Below, piece by piece: positions 34,650 through 46,849 of a stretch of DNA of 64,000 bases. A program made the translations under genes and the position numbers. A model generated the notes under the pieces. The model ran no database searches. It worked only from the letters and a program-made list of their open reading frames with translations, and was not told the DNA's origin. The stretch comes from Spirometra erinaceieuropaei (Eukaryota > Platyhelminthes > Cestoda > Diphyllobothriidea > Diphyllobothriidae): the NCBI GenBank assembly GCA_902702965.1, contig CACRXP010000010.1, forward strand, positions 2,169,934 through 2,233,933, written 5' to 3'. How positions within the stretch are numbered: the first letter of the stretch is position 1; the number at the start of each line of letters is the position of its first letter.

Positions 34650-36790
34650 GATCTAATAGGCGTTGTTCATGGTCCTGAGCCTTATATTCTGATGTGGAGA
34701 CAGTGGACGCGTTACAGTGGCATAATTCAGCCTAAATGGGTCCATCGACTTTCATGATTGACAACTCTCTGATGTCTAGTTCTCGATAAATTCGCAGTTT
34801 TGTGATGGTAGGAGTGCGCTGTGTTTGGTTTGCTTGCCCACCGGCTTCTACTGTCTTGGTGAAGTTGCTAAAATCAGCTCCAAAAGGCACTTCTAAGACG
34901 ATATTGTTAATGAATGAAGATGCCGTTTGCGTCCAAAATGCGATCAGCCCAGGCCTATGAAGACCACCACAAATATGGTCCAAGTGAAAAGGCTGTGGAG
35001 GCCCTTCTCTGGGTGCCTCCTGCAACACCGCGACTCTTGCGCGCACTTACACGCGCGTGCCATCACCAGTGGGGATTTTGGCCAATCACAGCCATCCAAA
35101 GCGGCCAATTAGCTTCAAGGCCTACTCAGACGTCCTCGCCAAGATGCCCTACCGCACGCCTCACTGACGCACTCGGGACGCCTGCCCTCGCGGCGCTGGA
35201 CGTCTGCCCGCGTCCGGGTGCCAACTTCTTCCACCCTCGGTCTGTACAGAAGGTAGTGCTCTCTATACTGGCGTCCGACCTCTCTATTAGGGACTGGGCC
35301 TGAAGGTGGTGGTGGTGGTGGTGGTGGTGGTGGTGGTGGTGGTGGTGGTGGTGGTGGTGGTGGTGGTGGTGGCTTAAGCTGCCGTGACAAGGCCTAAGCT
35401 CATTAGAACAGACTAAATGAGGGTCTGTCCTCTTGTCATTTGGAGGGTTGCTTTTTTGCTAACAGTACTCGATCAGCGCACATGTAGGAGCCTGTTAGCG
35501 AGTCCACTTCTGTTCAGTTCACCCCTTCGGTTTCGCTCACCCTTCAGCAGATCCGGTACTTCTACAGTACGTCTACAGAAGGTACCTCCATCCAACTCCA
35601 GCCATAGGTTTTTGATGGGGTTTAAATTTTAAAAAGTGCGTCTCCTCTCACTACCGACGTAATATGGGCAAAATCGCGCCACAAAACCGATCACATGTAC
35701 ACTCTGGCTCCTAAGTTCTGCGCAGTGCATTAACTCTTTCAAGGTGACGGATCTGGGGTTCACCATTAGTCATTTAAGTTGCGAAAACCCTGAGCAGATT
35801 AAAAGTTGGTCCTGGAGCCTTTTCCAATTCTCGCACACCAAAAGTATGCAAGTGCACGGCAGGTACGCGGGAATGTGTTTAAAAAGTACGATCTGTCATC
35901 TGCCCCCTCATTCCGAAGTCCCTACTGTGCGTAAACCAACCACTCAGCCACCGCAGACGAGGTTTTTTCGCCTAACACTAGGGCAGGTAGTTGTACAAAC
36001 CGGGCTTTCATGCAAATTGTCATCCCTGGTCTCTCAACTTTGCTAAGCTGAGCACATTTTTGGGGTCATCAGTAATCAGTGCAGCACGCCGTTTGGTGAA
36101 ATTTGTCCTGGGAATAGCGCCAACTCAAGTGCAACTGCACGTTCTTCGCCGCTACCTTGAAAACCAACTGATTGCAAAATGTGTCGCCTACAAATCTCCT
36201 GTGAATTCTACCCTTAACGAGGGAGACTTTAGTGCGACACGGTAGAAGGATGGCTAGGGAACTACAATAAATGCAACATTACAACCTACAAATCGATCGA
36301 TCTAGATCCTGTTTCTTGACATTTACTGGTTAAAAAATGTGTGCCATAAAGAAGGCATCAAAAGCGTCAAGAATTACCAAGAAAATTGGTAACAATGAGG
36401 CTACCTAACTCAGACAACTCACCTGGCATCCTTGTCCATGATCTTCTGTCTAAACCCCTTGCCAGCACACAATTTTCAGTCTCCGAAAAAGGGTCTGGAG
36501 TTGACACAGCAGATGCCTCACCCGCGAAGTTCATTGCTGGTTTTGAAAGTATCAGAAGAAACGCAAGATGCCATCTGCTACCAAACCTTCCCGTTACTCA
36601 TGCTACGCCAAGAGTGTGAAATCCCCTAGTAAAGAATAACAGTAAGTACTAGAAGCTCCAAAGCACATAAGGTCATGATCATCCTACCGGTTTTGCAAAG
36701 ATCGTTCAACGATAGCATTTAACAATCCGGCTTATCATAACATAGCTCCAAGCCCATTCGATAAGGCGTGATCTTGTAAACTATGTCCAG
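34650..36790. other. Intergenic with a simple repeat, nothing else identified
   Basis: Apart from the (GGT)n run at 35305-35372, no gene or known repeat recognised. The segment at 34950-35290 is GC-richer but frames lack domain features. Confidence 0.4.
35305..35372 (+). repeat. (GGT)n microsatellite
   Basis: An almost perfect 67-bp GGT run. The minus-strand poly-Pro frame is an artefact of the repeat. Confidence 0.97.
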
Positions 36791-36792
36791 AC

Positions 36793-36945
36793 ACTGCGAT
36801 TAAACATCTGCTTTCCCAGATATAAAAGGGTCGGGCACAAGTCAGAATCAAAGGGGCAGTCACACTCAGCGGCTGGTTCTCTGTGGAATTCACTGATCAA
36901 CTTCTTCCTACGTGGCACTCCGACATATAGTTTGACAACAATATG
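36793..36945. repeat. Direct repeat flanking a PLE fragment, copy 1
   Basis: It shares CTGCGATTAAA, CTTCCCAGATA-like, GGGGCAGTCAC and AGCGGCTGGTTCTCTGTG in the same order with 37833-37965, about 1040 bp away. Between them lies a PLE GIY-YIG fragment, so the two are probably terminal repeats of one element. Confidence 0.65.
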
Positions 36946-37399
36946 TTTGGAGTTGCGAAAATTCCCATCGAAAAATTTAAAAGGCAATTTGACGATCATA
37001 CGTCTGCTTCGATAAATACTCTTCAGGCCTGTACGTTTATATGACTAGTTATGTAATGATAGAAAAGATACGGGCAAGTAGATAATTATACTGTAGCTCG
37101 GATTTGGGGAGCAGAGGGGAGGGCAAGAGAGAAGCACCAAAATTCCAGTCAGCGCCAGGGATCGATTCATTTCTGAGAGCATAGCCGAAAGACCACTTAA
37201 GACCCCGATACCGACGGCAGGAACGAAAAGGCTCTTCAGCAGGGTCTCATTTAAAGGGGACGCGCCAGGTGAACTTTTACGAAGACACCTAAGTCAATCT
37301 GTGTCATAAACCTCACCAGCAGCTGACACCCGTGTACTGTTCTCCACTAGTCCTATCCTGTACGGAGAGGGCAAGGCCAAATTACCAGCTCAGACCACC

Positions 37400-37780
37400 T
37401 CGATGTGTATTTACTCCTTCACCTTCTCCTGTGGGCAGAATATATTGTTCATACGAGTCGGCGTTTATCCGAAAGAGTAAAAGAACATCTTCCAGCGTGG
37501 TTAGGAAAGGGTCAAATAAAAAACGTCAACAACTCGATCCTCGCGCATATGTTAGGCACGGACCACTGTGTAGACGACAGAGAGGCCTTCTGAGTGATTT
37601 ACAAGGTCCCGGCAAGCTACCCAAAACTACTTGGGCAGCGCCTGTTGGCTACGGTAGAGGCGGCTGCAACCATTTTACGCAAGCCGGTCCCATGCGCACA
37701 GAAGAACTTCATACAGGTCCCGCAGTTACCATGGGTCAAAGCCACCATGCCAGCCACTCGCCACCGAGGCTCCCCTTCCC
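37400..37780 (+). mobile_element. PLE GIY-YIG endonuclease fragment
   Basis: Frames give IVHTSRRLSERVKEHLPAWL (37440-37500), ILAHMLGTDHCVDDREAF and VIYKVPASYPKLLGQRLLAT, then CAQKNFIQVPQLPW. This matches the second flatworm type of PLE endonuclease (YIG.TSRRL..R..EH). One frame shift separates the two main blocks at 37590. Confidence 0.8.
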
Positions 37781-37832
37781 CCTGGCACTGACTGGAATTT
37801 TGGTGTTTCACTCTCCCCCTTTATTCACATCC

Positions 37833-37965
37833 TGCGATTAAAAATCTACCTTCCCAGATAAACAAGGGTCTGATACAACGCGGAATCGAAGGGGCAGTCA
37901 CGTCCAGCGGCTGGTTCTCTGTGAAATCCACTAAACAACGTCTTCCAACGTCATAAAGTTTGATC
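37833..37965. repeat. Direct repeat flanking a PLE fragment, copy 2
   Basis: See 36793-36945. The two copies bracket the GIY-YIG fragment. Confidence 0.65.
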
Positions 37966-38089
37966 GGGTTTGGACAGGGGAATCCATGGTATCTTTTGGT
38001 GTTGTTTCACATTTTCCCCCGATTCCTCAATATCATCTTATGGCTGAACGTCATGACGAGAGAGACAAGCCTCTGAAGTCTCAATATTT

Positions 38090-39060
38090 GCAAGAGTTCC
38101 CGTGACAATGCCCAAAAAACCTACTTCACATTTGGCGGACAAATATATGAATAAATTAAGGGTGCTGTAATGGGCTCCCTTTTGAGGCATGATTACTGAA
38201 GTGGTCCTTCAACGGATAGAACACTTGGTGTTTCTCAAGTACCAACCAAAGTTCTGCACTAGCAATGCCTACGGCACTTCCTCCTTCGTTAAGGCAGCTG
38301 ACATTGAATACCCTGAAGAATTGCTGAACTCCGTTAACCCGAATATCCTATTTACAGTGGAAGTTAAAACAAACAGCCGACTCCCTTTCCTAGCCGTCTT
38401 TCTGCGCCGGTGTGCAACTGTTCAACTGCAAACTATGGTATGCAGAAAAGCCACCGACAAGAGGCAAATCCTATAGTTCAACAGCAATCAACCTTCTGTC
38501 TCACAAACGCAGCTGTGACCCCACTTTATTCCAAAGAGTTGAAACACACTGTAACGAGCCAGTTAAAAGATGCTTGGGCCATTTTATCGGGCAAAGCAGT
38601 CGCCGAAAGAACAGCCAGAGGAACAGCAACCCAAAGTCTGCCGGACCATTCTCCACACCCGCCAGGGCAGGCATAACCTACGCACCCCAGGCAATAACCC
38701 ATTGTCGTTTGGTGCAACCTAAGGACACGCTGTCACTCACTGGGGCCTCTGCAGTTGTCTATAAAAATGCTGCAATGACGAGGACTGCGACTAAGTTTGG
38801 CAGGTCGGGCGAAAACTGCGGACCCGGCTACGCGAGTACAAATTTGCAACGCCGAGGCTAGGCGAAAATTCTCAGCTTCTAACATTGGGAAATCGGTTAT
38901 ACTTTTGACCTTCGAGGGGCGACCATCTTGGGTCGGAGCATCTTAAGGACAGAACGACTAACACCTGAGGTGTGGTGCTCAGATACCGAATCCATCAACA
39001 GGCACCTTAACCGTTCTTTTGCGTATACAGCCCTGTGTCACAACGTACACAACGGCCAGC
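38090..39060 (+). mobile_element. PLE reverse transcriptase and endonuclease remnant
   Basis: In broken frames: KPTSHLADKYMNKLRVL-like (38108-38165; compare YFTFGGQIYEQIKGVAMGSP), MITEVVLQRIEHLVFLKYQP then KF, IEYPEELLNSVNPNILFTVE, RLPFLAVFLRR and YRKATD-like (RT palm and thumb region). Later TESINRHLNRSFAYTALCHN (38985-39045) is the end of a GIY-YIG domain. The catalytic YVDDTF block is replaced by CTSNAYGTSSF, so the enzyme is dead. Same orientation as the fragment at 37400. Confidence 0.82.
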
Positions 39061-39694
39061 ACACAATGCCCGCAGATAACTTAGAAAAACCGAGCAGATA
39101 CGGCCCCAACCACTAGTGGAAAATGGGTGCACTGGTTGACGAACTAAAGAACTCGTCTACGCGGACCACATGCACGACCTGGCCCCCCAAACACACACAC
39201 TCCAGGGTTCCCTACACAGACGTTTGGACTTCAGAGCTGCCAACGCCGTTACCGGCATCACTAACATTTCCATTGTAGGCGCCCTTCCTGGCCGTTTTTA
39301 CGACTCTTTTGAATAAAATACCTAGAAGGAAGAAAGAGCGAAGATTAAATTTCTCCCTGCAAGGATAATAAACCAGTAGAACTGTTTCCAGCCGAAGACA
39401 ACAGGCTCCCTCACTACTGTAGCCAAGACTTTCCACTTGGCTGACCTTAGTGCTCTCTGGTAGGCCCTTAAGCCTGATGGTATGGTTTTCAATCTCCTGC
39501 ATCCAGGCTGGTCATCTTATCGAAGCACACGGAGGTGAGAGCAAGTACTTCGGATCCAATGCCGATGCACATAAGCTGTGTCTCTGTGACTGTTCATTCC
39601 CCTCGCCGGCGACGTTACCTTACGCGTACTGATTTTGGCCCAGTTCACGTCCTCGGTCAGTTGAATGCTTCTGCGGCGAGTGACTCAGACCCTT

Positions 39695-40133
39695 GCTGTG
39701 CTGACAGTGAGACGTTTATCGGCAGTTTTGTCGAAGTAGTACGGTCAACAACACAAAGAGTCTGCGGCAGTTCGCGTCTCCTTGCTCTCCGCCTTTGTCA
39801 TGCTGCCTTCCTGTCCGTCTCACACTCCCCGTTGCTACGCTGCTGGGACGCGCGAGGCTTGTCACTAGCCTCGCGAGTGCTCGAGGTCAGTCAACGTTGT
39901 CCCTTCTCTGATTGGCTGGCGGACGCTGAAACAACGAAAGGCGCACACACGCGTTGGGTCTCAGGACCTCGAAGGCGGACACAGACGGCACAACTTGCTT
40001 GGAGCGCGCTCGCGGCGACTGCCTACAGAGTCTTGGAGTACGCACTTTCGAAACAGTAAAGGTTATCCAACTCCGTCTTCCCTGACTTTTGATTGGGAAT
40101 CTGTCTTGTCGACACATCCCACTTCCGACAGGA
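39695..40133 (+). repeat. 440-bp repeat, copy 1
   Basis: It shares about 93 percent of its first 250 bases by eye with 40913-41368. It starts GCTGTGCTGACAGTGAGACG, has GCGCACACACGCG in the middle and ends near CTTGTCGAC. It is not coding; the 174-codon open frame across it is broken differently in copy 2. Confidence 0.85.
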
Positions 40134-40259
40134 ACTCGATCTTCCGAGTTTTGATACTGCCGTGGCGACTGCAGCTCCTATTTTAAAAGCCAACCGAATA
40201 ACCGCTGTCATGGCAAAAAGAGTCTAGGTGGACTCTGTTATCCCGCATGAACAACGCAG

Positions 40260-40530
40260 GTTCGAGAGGTCCAGGACAAAATGGACGAATGAGTTCCTTA
40301 GCGCGATCGGTGAGCGGCCTCTACCATTTTATGTACCCGATCGCAACCGATGAGACAATGAGCCCGTGTCTCGGTGGTAAGAGGGTTTTGACATTTGACC
40401 AACAGTTCGTGGGATTGATCCCCAGGTGTTCCTCCCCTCGGGGTTCGATATGGCTGGTTGACAACATCTAATAAGCCAGAAATGGCCATTCCAGTCTCAC
40501 TTTTTTGTCGATAATGCTATCTTGTTTTAC
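40260..40530 (+). mobile_element. SINE copy with degenerate hammerhead
   Basis: The tRNA-like head has GTGTCTCGGTGGTAAGAGGG and CGTGGGATTGATCCCCAGGT. The hammerhead region at 40452-40496 has stem I GGCTGG/CCAGTC, but the core is TTGACAA and stem II is broken. The GAAATGGCCATTCCAGTC part is intact. Confidence 0.75.
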
Positions 40531-40912
40531 CAGTGTGTCAACGGACACTCGGAGCACAGAATGGCCTCCTCTGACATCACGGGACCCCGGCGTCCCCACA
40601 TGACCGTCCCGCTTTTCGACTCCCTAAACGCTACCACTGGCCCCGACTCCCAAATTCCATCTGGGTCATTTCGGCCGAATGCACATACATGACGGCTAGA
40701 TCCACTGGAATATCATTCCAATCAACATACTGCCCACACCGAGGAAACATTCCAAGACCACCAATGCTACTAAGGCCCCACCAACTGTATTGCCACCAAC
40801 TCGCCCCCTAAGACACTGTCCCATTTTTGGTCCGCCGCCACCACACATTCACATTGCGATTCGGTCTGGCCCGTCACTTGCAAATCCAACGTTCTAAGAC
40901 TGGCTAGCGGGT

Positions 40913-41368
40913 GCTGTGCTGACAGTGAGACGTTTATCGGCAGTTTTGTCGAAGTAGTACGGTCAACAACACAAAGAGTCTGCGGCAGTTCGCGTCTCCT
41001 TGCTCTCCGCCTTTGTCATGCTGCCTTCCTGTCCGCCTCACACTCCCCGTTGCTACGCTGATGGGACACGCGAGGCTTGTCACTAGCCTCGCGAGTGTTC
41101 GAGGTCAGTCAACGTTGTCCCTCCTCTGAGTGGCTGGCGGACGCTGAAACAACGAAAGGCGCACACACGCGCTGGGTCTGAAATCCTCGAAGGCGGACAC
41201 AGACAACAACAACAGCGACAACTTTCCTGGAGAGCGCGCTCGTGGCGACTGCTTGCGGAGCTTTGTGTAAGCACTTCCTTAGTGGTAAAGGTTGCCCGAG
41301 CCAATCAGTCTTTCCTGACTTCTGATTCTGGGACCTCTGTCTTGTCGACCACACCACTTCTGACAAGT
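40913..41368 (+). repeat. 440-bp repeat, copy 2 and left arm of a hairpin
   Basis: Direct copy of 39695-40133, offset by about 1218 bp, with small indels such as an extra AACAAC near 41208. From about 41090 it is also the left arm of a large inverted repeat with 41369-41640. Confidence 0.85.
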
Positions 41369-41640
41369 CCCAAATCAAAATTCAGGAAAGACGGATTTGG
41401 CTGGAAGACCTTTACTGATTCGAAAGTGCGTACAAGAGGCTCTGCAAGCAGTCGCCGAAAGCTGCCTCTTCGGGCGTGTTGTTCCTTGTCTGTGTCCGCC
41501 GTTGAGGTTATTGACTCCCAGCGCGTGTGTGCGCCTTTCGCTCTGTCTCCGTTGTGTTCGCCTGTAGCCAATCAGCGAAGGAGCGACTGATTACCTTCGA
41601 GCTCTCGCAAGACTAGTGACAAGCCCCGCGTGGTCCCAGT
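41369..41640 (-). repeat. 440-bp repeat, inverted copy 3
   Basis: The reverse strand reads CTTGCGAGAGCTCGAAGGT, CTGATTGGCTACAGGCG, GCGCACACACGCGCTGGG and CGACTGCTTGCAGAG in the same order as copies 1 and 2. With copy 2 it forms a nearly loop-free palindrome centred at about 41368. Confidence 0.8.
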
Positions 41641-42144
41641 GGCGGATCGACAGAGAGCGTGAGGCGGACAGGGGGGCGGTGTGATGACAAAGCAGGAGAG
41701 ATCGAGGGGACGGACAGCCGCGGTTCGGTCCCCGTCGATTGTAGACGGAAGTGGTTTAGATGCCCTCTCATGCCTGGCACCGTGACTAAAAACAATAGCT
41801 GACTCTCAACATGGTTGTGCAGTATCTGCTGTTGAGCTCTCCAGGCCTCAGTGAGGGCTGTCCTATCAGTTCAGTCTCAGTGAATTTTGAGTCGGGCAAC
41901 CTCAGAGCCGTCACGAATTAACATCCGCTAACTATTCATAGTCCTTGGCGCGAGATTCCACGTCTAGGTGGGATAAAAACTCTTTGGCGTGGATTCCGAC
42001 ACTGCCTACAATACTGTCTTGTCAAAGAAATCGTTCGAGAAAGGCCGCTGATGCCACAAACGCTGATTCACAGAATTTCAGTGTGAACTGAACAATGTAA
42101 AAACTAGGAATACCTCCTAGTTAGTTCATAAAACAGAAGGTGTG

Positions 42145-42180
42145 CCTCCTCCTCCTCCTCCTCCTCCTCCTCCTCCTCCC
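42145..42180. repeat. (CTC)n microsatellite
   Basis: A 36-bp run of CTC triplets. Frames through it give poly-Pro only. Confidence 0.95.
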
Positions 42181-42499
42181 TCTTCTCCCAGACGTCAGTT
42201 GTTGCGTCTTCTTTGCTTTTCCCCTACAACGAAGCAACGATTTCAAGCGGAAATGACTCGTTGCAATCTAATTATAAGCAGAATGCGCCGTCATTTCCTA
42301 AAATGCCTGTGGCCCCTCCAGTTTGACATCTGAGGTGCCCCACAGTTAAGTTGATATGGCCACTCAACCATGTCTCGAAAGTGCAAATTCACGGGCCCAC
42401 CTGGAACGGCTGCTTACGAAATCGTGAAATATTGATTTGGCGAGGTCTTGTTCTGCGGCCCCATTTGATTGACAACATATGGTTAGCTTACTATAACAG

Positions 42500-42960
42500 T
42501 TTTAGTTAACATTACCTAACTTAACCACTCGCTGGATTAGGAGGGGAAAGGGAGTGCAAGCAGAGCACGAAGCACGCACAGGAGGGCGAATGACGGTGGC
42601 GTGTTCACACCCCTCCCCGACGCAGTCACTTGCTGGATTAAGAGGATATGGGATACTGGAAGACCACTGAGAGTACGCGTGGTAATTCGTAGTGCATGGC
42701 CATTGTAGTGGAACCGACGGAGTTCAACACGGTCAGAACAATTCCATAAGTAAGTCTACTCGGCAACTCGCTGGATTAGGATAATGAAGAGAGCTCAGGC
42801 AGTGCTCGAACCACGCGGCGGGAAGCACGTGTGAACTGACATCTGAATTAACCGATGCTGGCGTATATGCACTCCACCCCCATGGCACAGTCACTCTCTG
42901 GATTAAAAGGGTAAGGAAGATGCAAATATGTTACATTTATAAATATACGTCACGTTTATA
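42500..42960. repeat. Degenerate tandem repeat, unit 100-136 bp
   Basis: The motif CACT(C/T)(G/T)CTGGATTA recurs at about 42527, 42628, 42765 and 42890. Each is followed by a purine-rich stretch and, in three units, AGCACGAAGCACG-like or CGAACCACGCGG-like segments. Confidence 0.7.
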
Positions 42961-42999
42961 TAGTCGGCGTATTCGCATTTACAATTTTTTTTAGAAAAC

Positions 43000-45260
43000 T
43001 AACCATATGGTATTAATCAAGTGGGAGCTGCAGAACCAAACCTGGCCATTGATTTCCCATCTGGGTTAACAAGACTTTCTATTATCTAGAAGGGCAGCTT
43101 GACCAATACACTCTTTCTTTGAGACGCTGTTCGGGGCTTCGTCCTAGTTGTAGTTCCAGTCATCTGAAAACTAGAAGGACCTCGGCGGAGTGGTCGACTA
43201 ACGCCCTTAGACGTCAGCGCCAGCAAAGGCCTAGACTTTGGAGAGTGAGCCGCACTGGTTCCTGATGTTGCGGACTCAGAGTTTCTGGTTGATCAGTGCT
43301 GACAATTGCCTATGCAAGGGCTATCCAGTGAGGTCCTGAGCGGTTGTGAGTACCTTCAGGCGCTTTCTCGCAACGCATGTCTGAGAGGCGATGGAAGACT
43401 GTTTGAGCGGAAAGGAAAATCATACATAGTGACGTTTGAACACACACACACTGACCAGTGACATTTTCCTTGTTTTTATCCTGACTTCATTGGCGCCACA
43501 TTTCAGTCATCTATATGATAACGACAGGCTAATGACGCAGAGATATGAGCATGCCCCAGACCCTGGCATGGGAACTGGTCGGGCGCGGGAATATGAACAC
43601 CCCTCGCATTACAGATGACCTTGTCCTTACTTCCAGAGGGGAGGGGTTAGAGCTAGGCGCAGTGTAGGGGTCAGAAGGGCTAAGATTAGGGTTATGTTCA
43701 TAAGAGTTAGTTTAAGTGTCGGGTTTACGGCTGGAGGGGTTGGAGTTAGGGCACTGGAATAGGAGCATGAGGTCATCTGTAGCACCGGGGGGTCCATAGT
43801 TCCGTCGTAGAACCAGAAACCCATTGATTAATGAGCTGTCTTATGCAAACTGTCATATGGACCGGGGAAACAAACTCCAACCGCTGCTTTTTCCCCTCGG
43901 TGTGAACAACCAACAATCAAACAGAACTCACTGATTCAATTAGATAAAAATATGACCCAGTGTATCAGAAAGCAGAGCCGCCACCGGGATTATTGCTTAC
44001 TATCAGCCGTCGTAGTTAACCACGCCGCGTTCTGTTGAGCAGTAAGAGGCCGCAGTTATGCAGGTGTGGTGCACGGGTGATTCCCACAAGTACTCACTAA
44101 GTAGATAAACACTCATACCAAGAGCCTACTTGAAGCGGACATCTGAGCATCCACCGTAATGTGGACGTAGAGCTTCTACCATGAACCCCGTCCATCAACC
44201 GTTACGACTATTTAACCTGTCATTTGTTCCGGCACCGCATTTGCCTATTTAAACGCATGCGTGTGCATGAAGACTAAGCATCACCTAGACAACCAGCTGT
44301 GGTAACGTTAGCCATCAATCATGGCGACGGGCGAACGATCATGAGCGCGTGCGTGGGTAGGTGCGGGTGTGGTTTGGTCACACGGTAGATACGCAGAACC
44401 AACGCTGGGGTTGGATCGGGGTCGGACAGACGTTATTGGGAATGCGTATCCACAATGAATGCCAACATTAGGGGTGTGACAGCAGGCCCATGTGCATGTC
44501 CACGCCGCACAAGTGAGGAACCGAGACGCCTCCTCCCCCTTTTGCGTTGTATAGGATCCCAGTCAATGTACTTTATGAGCCAGGGAATGGGGTGATACGT
44601 CAAGGTGTGGGTCTGATCGTGCCACCCACCTGCGCCTTAGCCCACCTTCAGTCTTCTTGACACTGTCTTGATACCAGGCCCAGGTGGGGGAGGAGGAGAG
44701 TGTGCAAAAGATGCCGCGCAAGTCACCGTCCCTGCTCTCATCCTGCTGTGGAGCGCACGGTGGACGTCGTCGGTCACGACGGCCTTGCTGTCGGGTGTGA
44801 CTTGAGTGATAGGTGATGTTCTACTGATGACCGTCATATATGTGGGTAGGGACGAATAGGCCTATGTGGTGAATTAGTTTTCGGAGACACATTGTGCCTA
44901 ACGTTTGTTAGCCAGGACTGTGCGCACCGGTTATCCAGTCGTATTGCAACAGACTTGGAGGTGTCCGACCCGGTCAGCGGTGTACTTGTTTGGCAGTGAT
45001 GTTAGCGTTTATATTGCGGCGAATGTGAAGCAGCACAGCTCTGGACTAACCAATCCGCATTTAGCCCTCCGAATTGAGACACAACCGACTAGGCTGGACA
45101 TGCTGTCCAAACCGCCCTACAGGTTCTGACGCAGTGACATAATTTCTTCTGCAAGTATCTTCTTCCCCTATCGTGGGAAGGGGGTTCACCGAACAGGTTA
45201 CTGGTCATATTCTTCATGTTGCGCCTTGGGGCTTGACCTAGAGCCCACGTAGACAGTCGC
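43000..45260. other. Intergenic, nothing identified except a telomere-like tract
   Basis: No gene recognised. 43635-43745 holds degenerate GGGTTAG-like units. Confidence 0.4.
43635..43745 (+). repeat. Degenerate telomere-like repeats
   Basis: Units such as GGGGTTAG, AGATTAGGGTTA and GGAGTTAGGG, imperfectly spaced. Compare 3325-3420 and 53233-53295. Confidence 0.5.
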
Positions 45261-45269
45261 ATATTGGTC

Positions 45270-45490
45270 AATGATGGTTCAGGGAAGGAAACCGACAAAA
45301 ACACCGCGAGACTGGGATGGCCACTTCTCGTTTGAAAACCGCCCCCAGTCAGCCCTTTCCAGCCCCAGGTTTGCTTGACCTGAGATTTGAACCGGGATAT
45401 TTGGGTCACTGATTGTTGTCAATTCCAGCACCACATCATCGAGACGCAGACCCGCCGTCTTGTCGCTTGCGATCGGGAACAATCCCTATC
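45270..45490 (-). mobile_element. SINE copy, minus strand, hammerhead relic
   Basis: On the minus strand a tRNA-like head has the B-box-like CCCGGTTCAAATCTCAGG. The hammerhead relic at 45310-45350 keeps GACTGG and the CCAGTC partner plus GAGAAGTGGCCATCCCAGTC, but the CTGATGA core is lost. The TTTTTGTCGGTTTCCTTC body follows. Confidence 0.65.
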
Positions 45491-45559
45491 AACTAACGAC
45501 CCATAAATGCCTTACCCACGACAGTGACTATTCTCGATCCCAACCGGTAGGACAACAGA

Positions 45560-45690
45560 GCTGTGACTCAGCAACCATGAATGCACTCTCGAGGCCCAGG
45601 TGTGGAAAACCTGAAGTCGGGCCTGGCTGACTGACGACGGCCGATAAGTCGAAACGGCCATCCATCTCTGGCTTGAATTTGTCGTTAGTT
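45560..45690 (+). mobile_element. SINE remnant with degenerate hammerhead
   Basis: CTGACGA at 45631-45637, stem II CGGCC GATA AGTCG and GAAA are recognisable. Stems I and III are broken. The tRNA-like head is weak (GAGCTGTGACTCAGCAACCA). Confidence 0.55.
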
Positions 45691-45699
45691 CTACCTACA

Positions 45700-46845
45700 T
45701 ACTTTCTTCACTTTTCTGAATTTAGCTGGTTTTAGTTAGTGGCAGTACACGAAGAGATGGATAATGGGAAAGACAGTGCGGATGGAGGAAGGGATTCGAG
45801 TTTCTGCATGAACACTGAAAGAAACTGACGACTATCACGCATGAAACAAGGCCACAGCAACACTTCAGTTTCTTAAAATAAGGACGTTTTCCTTTGTTCC
45901 ATTCTATCCGGTTGATACGCGGAAACTAACATCCTCCCCCTTATTTCCTTGGACATGAACACCCGACAGTCCAACCACCGCAAGCGGTGTCCTCTACAGT
46001 GGCGTGGCGGACACTGAACGGTGAGTAGCACGCGGAATATTTTATAGTGATCGTGGACTTTCACAGCATCTACTACATTCTCTCCTCCCCCATCCCTCCT
46101 GAGTCCGATGACAAGACTGGATCAGGACGACTGGAGGGGACTGATTCCTGTGTCGACCCCGCTCTCCCACGCACCGGTCCGCTGTCCGAGACATTCAACC
46201 ATCGGACATGGAGGTGAGTGGCCGGCGCGGCGTGAGTCTGCGCCCAGGCGTACCGCTACACCCCCACCGGTGGCAGCAGTTCGCTAAACGTATGCCGTGC
46301 CCTAATCCGGTCCTCGTGTCGGTCCGGTGCATCACTGGTCTGATCCGTCGGAGGGAAGAGGCAATGAATACCTACAAGCGTCTTATTGCTAGCTGAGTTT
46401 TTTGGTCGGAGTCTGCAGTCCTTGTTGGAACGCGAGAGACCCAAGAAGACCAGCTTCGACGGAGAAGCCGCGTATTTTTCAAATCCACCAGATCCGCTCT
46501 CAGGAGTACACCACGAGGCCTAAAATCTCACCACAGATCGCACATGTTGATCACTCCAGCTACCAGAGGCTACATCCATGGCGTGTCCTTTTTGGTGTCA
46601 GTGGGCAGTCGGACAGCTGACCTGACAGTCGCGCCATCGCGGGGTTTACGAGGACACCCTGTCCTTAAGTGAAGCACTGGCATCGGTGTCAGACATCGGC
46701 GCACGAGTTAGGCAGTCAGTGCCAGCCTCGTCAACGGACGCGCGTCGTGACAGCACTCGCTCTCCCACACGCCACCGACTGCCTGTGGACATTGTGCTTT
46801 TACTCCGCTGGAGCTGAGACGATTCAGCTCAGATATTCATATCAA
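45700..46845. other. Intergenic repeat debris
   Basis: 46060-46190 shares CATCTAC(T/C)(A/G)CA(T/C)TCTC-type and CCGATGACAAGACTGG-like segments with 9150-9240. No gene seen. Confidence 0.4.
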
Positions 46846-46849
46846 CTCG

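Noticed and set aside
35115..35390. Poly-Pro open frame (-)
   Set aside because: It translates the (GGT)n run and has no domain elsewhere.
37332..37841. 169-codon open frame (+)
   Set aside because: It is a shadow frame of the PLE GIY-YIG fragment.
39535..40059. 174-codon open frame (+)
   Set aside because: It lies across repeat copy 1, and the same region in copy 2 is interrupted by stops and indels.
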